From Pseudomonadota bacterium (GTDB taxonomy: Bacteria > Desulfobacterota > Desulfovibrionia > Desulfovibrionales > Desulfovibrionaceae), in contig JAHIUD010000003.1 in the NCBI GenBank assembly GCA_018817515.1, positions 62,001 through 126,000 on the forward strand: a stretch of 64,000 nt of DNA, written 5' to 3'. Under the pieces are notes generated by a model. The model was not told the origin of the DNA. It worked only from the letters and a program-made list of their open reading frames with translations, and did no database searches. Every line of letters starts with the position of its first letter. The stretch's first letter is position 1. Of the stretch, positions 59,009 to 64,000 are shown piece after piece. Made by a program: the position numbers and the translations under genes.

Positions 59009-61624
59009 ATGCTCAAGTTCCTGAACATGCTCCTTGGCAGCCAGAACAAGCGCGCCAGCCGTTCCGAGGACGACGCGGTCAAACGCAAGTACGAGTATTT
59101 CAAGAGCCTGCTCATCAAGAACAACCGCTCCCTTGAGCTTTTGACCGAGCTGGAGCACCTGCTCTACGAGAACAAGCCCTTCACCCTGGACCAGGTGCTG
59201 ACCTTGTCCGAGGACCTCATCAGCCTGGTCTACGACCTGGCCGAGGACTTGAACGCCCTGTCCCACGGCAAGTACCCCGGCCTGTTCGACGCCACCGAGC
59301 GCATCGGCATCACCGTGCTCAAGGACTTGGTGCGCCGCAAGAAGCTCAAGAAGAGCGAGCTGGTGCTGCCGCTGCGCGCGCTCTCGGCCAGCATGGCCGA
59401 CGAGGTGGGCGGCAAGGCCGCGAACCTGGGCGAGGTGGCCAACCGCGCAGGGCTGCCCACGCCCCAGGGCTTCGCCGTCTCGGCCTACGCCTGCCAGCAG
59501 TTTTTGCGCAGCACGGGCCTTTCCGAGCGCATCGAGCGGCGCATGCGCGGCATCGAGGTCAAGGACACCGAGCGCCTGGTGGAGACCTGCGAGGAGATCC
59601 AGGCCATGATCCTGGCTGCGGAGGTGCCCGAGGAGACCCTGCGCGGCATGACCCGGGAAATGGAGGCGCTCTCCGCCCTGTTCGGGCCCCAGGTGCGCGT
59701 GTCCGTGCGCTCCAGCGCCACCTGCGAGGACTCCGAGGCCACCTTCGCCGGGCAGCACGCCACGGTGCTCAACGTGGGCGCCGCGAACATCGCGGAAGCC
59801 TGGAAGGAAGTGGTGGCCAGCACCTTCAGCCCGCGCGCCGTGTACTACCGCCGCAGCAAGGGCTACTCCGACAACGACGTCATCATGGCCGTGCTCTGCG
59901 TGACCATGATCGACGCGCGCTCAAGCGGCGTGCTCTACACCCACGACCCCAGCCACTTGAGTTCCGACGACATCCTCATCAGCGCGGCCTGGGGCCTGGG
60001 CGTCAGCGTGGTCGACGGCTCGGGCCATGCGGATTTCGCCCGGCTGCGGCGCAAGGACATGAGCTTCCTGGCCCGCGAGGTCGCAACAAAGGCGCAGCGC
60101 CTGGTGCTCCGGGAGGCCGGCGGCATCATCCTGGAAGACGTGCCCCAGGACCAGCAGGCCGAGCCCTGCCTGGACCACGCCCGGCTGCTGCAACTGGCGG
60201 CCTACGGGCTCAAGCTGGAAGAGCACTACGACCAGCCCCTGGACATCGAGTGGGCCCAGGACCAGCAGGGGCGCCTGTTCATCCTGCAGGCCAGGCCGCT
60301 GGGCGTGGAGCAGAGTTCGTCCGCCGGGGACTGCGCGCTGCCCGACGCCTCCGACGCCACCGAGGTCGAGCCCCTGCACGGCCGCGAGGTTCTTCTGCGC
60401 GGGGGCGCGATGGCCGCGGCAGGCAGCGCCGCCGGGCTGGCCTACATCCTGACCAGCGACCACAACCTTTCCGCCGTGCCCGAGGGCGCCATCCTCGTGG
60501 CCCGGCAGACCTCCCCCACGTACGTGCCGGTCATGGACCGCATCCGGGCCATCGTCACCGATGTGGGCAGCGTCACCGGGCACATGGCCTCCGTGGCGCG
60601 CGAGTTCGGCCTGCCCACCCTGGTGGGCGTGGAGAACGCCACCCTGAAGATCGAGCCGGGCTGCGAGATCACCGTGGACGCCACCAACCGCATCGTCTAC
60701 CGGGGCCTGGTGCCGGAGCTCATCCACGACCGCCCCTGCGTGAACCTCATGCGCGGCAGCCCGGTTTACAAGGCCGCGCAGGCGGCTCTGAAGCGCATGT
60801 CGCCGCTGACCCTCATCGACCCCAAGGCCGAGAACTTCACGCCCGAGGGCTGCGTGAGCCTGCACGACGTCATCCGCTTCGCCCACGAGATGGGCATGCG
60901 CGAGATGTTCAACATCAGCGACGGCATGGGCGAAGCCGAGGGCGCGGTGCGCCTGCGCGCGGGCCTGCCCCTGAACATCCTCGTGGTGGACCTGGGCGGC
61001 GGGCTGACCCCCACGGCCCCGGAGCGCGTAGTGGAGCTGGAGCACATCAAGAGCGCGCCCTTCCAGGCCCTGCTGCACGGCATGACCGATCCCGGCGTGC
61101 AATGGCTGGGCAGCGTCGGCGTGAGCCTGGGCGGCTTCGCCACCATCATGGCCGAGAGCATCCTGCACGATCCCAACGCCGATGGCAGCATGGGCGGCCC
61201 GAACTACGCCGTGGTCAGCGACCACTACCTGAACTTCAACACGCGCCTGGGCTACCACTTCGCCGTGGTGGACAGCTACTGCGGGCCCGAGGTCAACGAC
61301 AACTACATCGTCTTCTCCTTCAAGGGCGGCGCGGCGGACATCGCCCGGCGCTCCCGGCGCGCCAGCCTCATCGCGCAGATCTTGAAGCGCCTGGGCTTCA
61401 AGATGGAGGTGCGGGGCGACATGGTGCGCGGGGAGATCAAGAAGTACTCCCAAAGCGACCTCAAGCAGAAGCTGGGCATGGTGGGCAGGCTGCTCGGAGC
61501 CGTGCGCCTGCTCGACATGGTGCTCTCCGACGACGGGCAGATCGGCTGGTACGTGGACGAGTTCTTCAAGGGCAACTACACCTTTGAGCGCGGCGGGGGC
61601 GCAAGGCCGGAGCCGGAGGCCTGA
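59009..61624 (+). CDS. PEP-synthase-like phosphotransferase without the PEP barrel
   Basis: This 871-aa protein has a helical N-terminal region (1-120) and a PPDK/PEP-synthase nucleotide-binding domain (about 125-435; KAANLGEVANRAGLPTPQGFAV, VRSSATCEDSEATFAGQHAT, DIEWAQDQQGRLFILQARPL). A swivelling phosphohistidine domain follows with H525 in DVGSVTGHMASVAREFG. A further stretch of about 300 residues follows in place of the usual PEP/pyruvate barrel, with motifs such as VVDLGGGLTPTAPE and GPEVNDNYIVFSFKGG that I cannot assign. Phospho-transfer from ATP to a non-pyruvate acceptor is possible. A GGAG SD precedes the ATG. Confidence 0.85.
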   Translation: MLKFLNMLLGSQNKRASRSEDDAVKRKYEYFKSLLIKNNRSLELLTELEHLLYENKPFTLDQVLTLSEDLISLVYDLAEDLNALSHGKYPGLFDATERIGITVLKDLVRRKKLKKSELVLPLRALSASMADEVGGKAANLGEVANRAGLPTPQGFAVSAYACQQFLRSTGLSERIERRMRGIEVKDTERLVETCEEIQAMILAAEVPEETLRGMTREMEALSALFGPQVRVSVRSSATCEDSEATFAGQHATVLNVGAANIAEAWKEVVASTFSPRAVYYRRSKGYSDNDVIMAVLCVTMIDARSSGVLYTHDPSHLSSDDILISAAWGLGVSVVDGSGHADFARLRRKDMSFLAREVATKAQRLVLREAGGIILEDVPQDQQAEPCLDHARLLQLAAYGLKLEEHYDQPLDIEWAQDQQGRLFILQARPLGVEQSSSAGDCALPDASDATEVEPLHGREVLLRGGAMAAAGSAAGLAYILTSDHNLSAVPEGAILVARQTSPTYVPVMDRIRAIVTDVGSVTGHMASVAREFGLPTLVGVENATLKIEPGCEITVDATNRIVYRGLVPELIHDRPCVNLMRGSPVYKAAQAALKRMSPLTLIDPKAENFTPEGCVSLHDVIRFAHEMGMREMFNISDGMGEAEGAVRLRAGLPLNILVVDLGGGLTPTAPERVVELEHIKSAPFQALLHGMTDPGVQWLGSVGVSLGGFATIMAESILHDPNADGSMGGPNYAVVSDHYLNFNTRLGYHFAVVDSYCGPEVNDNYIVFSFKGGAADIARRSRRASLIAQILKRLGFKMEVRGDMVRGEIKKYSQSDLKQKLGMVGRLLGAVRLLDMVLSDDGQIGWYVDEFFKGNYTFERGGGARPEPEA

Positions 61625-61804
61625 CGGCCCAGGATTTGCCGCCGAAAGACGGGCCACCGGCAGCGCAGGCTTTTGCACCCTGGCGCGCAGTATTTGCACA
61701 TCCGGGGCCTGCACCGCCCGAGCCAGCGCCCGCCAGGCCTTGCCAATCCTCACTTGCACCATTGGCCCAAAGTTTGCTGTACCCATAGAGCCTTGGCGTC
61801 CGTC

Positions 61805-61832
61805 TTGACGGGGCGCGCGGAAGGCGTATCTT
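61805..61832 (+). promoter_or_regulatory. Predicted promoter of the glycine-zipper lipoprotein gene
   Basis: TTGACG (61805-61810), a 16-bp spacer and TATCTT (61827-61832). The transcript would have a leader of about 95 nt containing the repeats at 61837-61908. Confidence 0.5.
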
Positions 61833-61836
61833 ACAA

Positions 61837-61908
61837 AGAGGAATTCGACCACTGGGTTGCACAGGAATTCGAGCGTCGTTTCGCACAGAAATTTGAGAAT
61901 CGGCGGAC
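61837..61908. repeat. Three imperfect 24-bp direct repeats in the lipoprotein leader
   Basis: Units at 61837-61860, 61861-61884 and 61885-61908 share the core A-AGGAATTCGA and drift in the third copy (ACAGAAATTTGA). Just after them is a 7-bp hairpin (61903-61909 with 61913-61919, loop TTG) next to the ribosome-binding sequence AAGGAG. The set may control translation. Confidence 0.65.
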
Positions 61909-61932
61909 CTTGGGTCCGCAAGGAGAACCCTC

Positions 61933-62379
61933 ATGAAAAAGCTCATCGTCTCCCTCGTCATCACCACCTTCCTCGTGGGCTCTCTCGCCGCGTGCGCAGA
62001 CAAGGCCCAGACCGGGGCCGGCGTGGGCACCCTGGCCGGCGCCACCATCGGCGCGCTGACCTCTAAGAACAAGGGCCTCGGCGCCGTCATCGGCGCGGGC
62101 ATCGGCGGGCTCATCGGCTACGCCATCGGCAACGAGATGGACAAGAACGACAAGGCCCAGATCGGCAAGGCCCTGGAAGAGCAGCCCTCCGGCAAGCCCC
62201 TGGCCTGGAAGAACCCGGACACGGGCGCCAGCTACGAGGCCACCCCGGGCACCCCGTACATGCAGCAGGACAAGATCTACCGCGACGTGACCATCAAGGC
62301 GTATGCCGACGGCCAGGAGCGCGACGTGAAGGCCAAGGCCTACCGCAGCCCCGACGGCACCTGGGTCCTCGTCCAGTAG
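61933..62379 (+). CDS. Glycine-zipper lipoprotein (17-kDa surface antigen type)
   Basis: This 148-aa protein has a lipobox (VGSLAAC), then a glycine-zipper membrane segment ([39 protein letters not shown]). A C-terminal soluble domain ends in [12 protein letters not shown]. It resembles the rickettsial 17-kDa antigen/SlyB-like proteins in the outer membrane. AAGGAG precedes the ATG. It is monocistronic with a strong terminator behind it. Confidence 0.9.
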   Translation: MKKLIVSLVITTFLVGSLAACADKAQTGAGVGTLAGATIGALTSKNKGLGAVIGAGIGGLIGYAIGNEMDKNDKAQIGKALEEQPSGKPLAWKNPDTGASYEATPGTPYMQQDKIYRDVTIKAYADGQERDVKAKAYRSPDGTWVLVQ

Positions 62380-62419
62380 CCACAGTAGACGCCGCCACCG
62401 GCGAGGCAGCAGAACGCAT

Positions 62420-62450
62420 GGCCCGGAGCACCCTGCTCCGGGCCTTTTTT
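62420..62450 (+). terminator. Terminator of the glycine-zipper lipoprotein gene
   Basis: The stem GGCCCGGAGCA/TGCTCCGGGCC with loop CCC (62420-62444) is followed by TTTTTT. Confidence 0.92.
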
Positions 62451-62607
62451 GCGGCCTGAGCAAGCCCCCCCCCGGTAACGGCGCTCCGCTCCCGCGGACC
62501 CGCAGCACGCGCCCTGCAGCCTGGGCAAGACGGTGTCGAGTTCGGCAATCACGTCAACGGCTGACCAGCCCCCGCAAGCCCTCCCCCTCGCTGTTTTGCT
62601 TTGAGCA

Positions 62608-62640
62608 AAAGAAAAGGCCGGGCGTCACCCCGGCCTTTGT
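62608..62640 (-). terminator. Terminator of the basic exported protein gene
   Basis: The stem AAAGGCCGGG/CCCGGCCTTT (62615-62624, 62631-62640) is followed on the minus strand by TTCTTTTG. It lies 46 bp after the stop at 62686. Confidence 0.8.
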
Positions 62641-62685
62641 GTGGCGTCATCATTTTGCGTCGTCAGGAATGCTGCTGCGGTGGAC

Positions 62686-63447
62686 CTAGAAGCGGCCCTC
62701 GCCAGCCTTCTGCTCGGTGCCCACGGGCTTGGCCGAATCCACCGGGCCGGGCTGCACCGGCTGACGGACCTCGGGGGCCACTGCCGGGGGGACACCCGAG
62801 CCCGCTGCCGCGCCCACAGGCTTGTCCTGGCCCGGACGCTTCACGGAATAGCCGCTCAAATCGTCGCCAGGGGGCGTGGCCGGGGTGGAGGCGGCCGGGG
62901 CCTCAGCCGGGGCGGCGTGGCGCGTCTTGGCGCCGGTGCGGCGCACCTCGATGCCTTCGCCGCGCACCTTGGTCTCGCCCGCGTAGGACTTGGTCACCAG
63001 GCGGTCGCCCTTGGCCGCGGCCTCCTTGCGGGAGCGTTTGCCAGACTTCTTCTCCGTCTTCGAGGCGGCCTTCTCGACCCCCTTCTTGCCGGATTTCTTC
63101 TCAGACTTCTTCTCAGACTTCTGGCCAGCCTTCTTTTCGGGCTTGGCCTCCGCCTCGGCAGACTTCTTGCTCTTCCTGCCCTTCTTCTCGGCAGCCGCCT
63201 CGTCCACCTTGGCGGACTTCCGGACCTTGCGCTCAGGCTTGCTGCCGGGCTTGACCTCCACCCAGCCGCCAGGGGCGGCGGCGTTGGTCTTGCCGGCTTT
63301 CTTCCTGGCCTTGCGGGCCTTTTTTTCCTTGAGCGCGGCGGCCCGCTCTTCGGGCTTCATCTTGTAGACCTTGGCCTCGGCCTGTCCGGCGGCCAAAAGG
63401 CCGAGGGTCAGGACGCAAGCCAACAATCCGGTGAGAATCCTGCGCAT
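62686..63447 (-). CDS. Exported, highly basic Lys/Ala/Glu-rich protein of unknown function
   Basis: This 253-aa protein starts MRRILTGLLACVLTLGLLAAGQAEA, a good signal peptide. The mature chain is dominated by Lys, Ala, Ser and Glu, with runs such as KKSEKKSGKKG and RKARKKAG, and ends in a Pro/Ala/Gly-rich tail. No folded domain is evident. The start at 63447 was chosen over an upstream in-frame start by AAGGAGG. Such proteins may bind anionic envelope polymers, which is inference. Confidence 0.78.
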   Translation of the reverse strand: MRRILTGLLACVLTLGLLAAGQAEAKVYKMKPEERAAALKEKKARKARKKAGKTNAAAPGGWVEVKPGSKPERKVRKSAKVDEAAAEKKGRKSKKSAEAEAKPEKKAGQKSEKKSEKKSGKKGVEKAASKTEKKSGKRSRKEAAAKGDRLVTKSYAGETKVRGEGIEVRRTGAKTRHAAPAEAPAASTPATPPGDDLSGYSVKRPGQDKPVGAAAGSGVPPAVAPEVRQPVQPGPVDSAKPVGTEQKAGEGRF

Positions 63448-63571
63448 GTTCCGCCTCCTTGAACTGGTCTTAAGCGGCCGGGGCCGCTGGGCCATGGTGA
63501 TCCTACACGAGGTGCCCCGCCCGCGTCCAGAGGCCGGAAGGCCCGAGAACAGACGGTTCCCCGGAAATCTC

Positions 63572-64000
63572 CTACTTCAGCAGTTCGCCCAGCCGCTCTT
63601 CCTCAAAGCCCACCACGCGGACCTTGTCCACGAAGATCACCGGAGTGCCGGTGATGTCCATGCTGCTTGCCGTGGCCATGTCCTCGGCCACGCGCTTGGC
63701 ATATTCGGAGCCGCCCAGGGCGGCCACGATGGCCGCGCCGTCCTTGCCCAGGGCCTTGAGTTCCGGGAAGCGCGCCAGATACGCGCTGGCCACCTGGATC
63801 CAGGCCTTTTTCAGGCTTTCCGGGCTCCTGTCCTTGATCTTGGGCACGGCCAGGTCGACGTAGCCGAAGCGCACGAAGTCCAGCACCTTCTGCGGAGCCT
63901 TTTCCGCCGCCCAGACCATGAGCGCGCTGGCGATGTCCGCGCCGGGGTGCGAGGGCAGGGGGAAATGCGCCAAGCGGAATTCGGAGTAGCTGTCCTTCTT
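63572..64000 (-). CDS. DsbA-like thioredoxin-fold protein (partial, 5' end beyond the window)
   Basis: The C-terminal 142 residues are present. The frame stays open to position 64000, and the codon often read as a start at 63973 is an internal Leu (TTG). The segment MDITGTPVIFVDKVRVVGFEEERLGELLK has the cis-Pro loop (GTPVIF) and the final strand-helix of thioredoxin-like disulfide oxidoreductases. The preceding helical part matches the DsbA/DsbG insertion. The CxxC active site and the signal must lie beyond the edge. Role in envelope disulfide chemistry is inferred. Confidence 0.7.
   Translation of the reverse strand, partial: KKDSYSEFRLAHFPLPSHPGADIASALMVWAAEKAPQKVLDFVRFGYVDLAVPKIKDRSPESLKKAWIQVASAYLARFPELKALGKDGAAIVAALGGSEYAKRVAEDMATASSMDITGTPVIFVDKVRVVGFEEERLGELLK

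Noticed and set aside
61673..61936. An 87-aa reading frame through the lipoprotein leader
   Set aside because: The predicted promoter lies inside it and no start codon follows; the peptide repeat is a consequence of the 24-bp DNA repeats.
63572..63973. A complete 133-aa protein starting at 63973
   Set aside because: The start would be an internal TTG; the frame continues open to 64000, so the gene is partial.
1..64000. tRNA, rRNA, CRISPR array, prophage or transposase
   Set aside because: Intergenic gaps were read on both strands and no such signals were found; the only repeats are the small families described.

Overview
The window is a GC-rich, gene-dense stretch of bacterial chromosome that most resembles a sulfate-reducing Desulfovibrio-type bacterium (Desulfovibrionaceae). 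Grounds for this are established gene neighbourhoods and families: rex next to the F0 genes atpE-atpB-atpI-atpZ, nifU-nifS as the Fe-S pair, a methionine synthase without the reactivation domain, a DegT/PglD/PglC glycan module, and several lipoproteins of a type I associate with this group. The genus call is inference; no rRNA or tRNA gene was seen. I saw no prophage, transposase, CRISPR array or conjugation gene.

Layout. 1-7.5 kb: a minus-strand glycan operon read as asnB, GT4 glycosyltransferase, pglC, a DegT aminotransferase, pglD, pglE and the first codons of a CapD/PglF-like gene cut by the window edge. It resembles the Campylobacter bacillosamine/Pgl pathway. 7.7-14.9 kb: a TauE/SafE permease, a gene broken by an in-frame TAG, pstB-phoU, an AMIN-domain protein, then cheD, an exported acetolactate decarboxylase and a glycosyltransferase. 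15-17.6 kb: rex and the F0 ATP synthase genes, with a good Rex operator candidate. 17.8-22.3 kb: a Lon-like protease, an unknown protein, a LysM lipoprotein and a SPOR lipoprotein. 22.3-26.9 kb: ihf-HIT, cysK-cysE, a GNAT protein and a heptosyltransferase.

27-36.7 kb is a long minus-strand series: rpoH, an HD-domain protein, a TPR lipoprotein, a LolB-like lipoprotein, a coiled-coil protein, rpiB, transketolase, a DJ-1/PfpI protein with a histone-H1-like tail, and glpX. Three of these are sugar-phosphate enzymes. 37-48.6 kb runs on the plus strand: metH, a TlpA-like lipoprotein, a short N-acetylglutamate-synthase-like protein, hpt, an MJ0042 zinc-ribbon protein, an AguB-like amidase, a CgeB-like glycosyltransferase and a membrane protein. 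A minus-strand Ser-rich coiled-coil protein follows, then nifU-nifS. 48.7-64 kb: a phospholipase-like lipoprotein of atypical composition, acs, a LytTR regulator, a metallophosphoesterase, a receiver-histidine kinase, two Gfo/Idh/MocA oxidoreductases with a CMP-sugar-type cytidylyltransferase, a PEP-synthase-like protein lacking the usual barrel, a glycine-zipper lipoprotein, a very basic exported protein and a partial DsbA-like protein.

The most unusual items are: a dispersed intergenic element with conserved flanks and a hairpin whose arms differ between copies (three sites); five exact-period 11-bp repeats ahead of metH; two genes whose predicted -10 boxes sit so close to the start codon that their mRNAs should be nearly leaderless; a DJ-1 protein carrying a lysine/alanine tail; the PEP-synthase-like protein with an unassigned C-terminal domain; and the gene interrupted by TAG.
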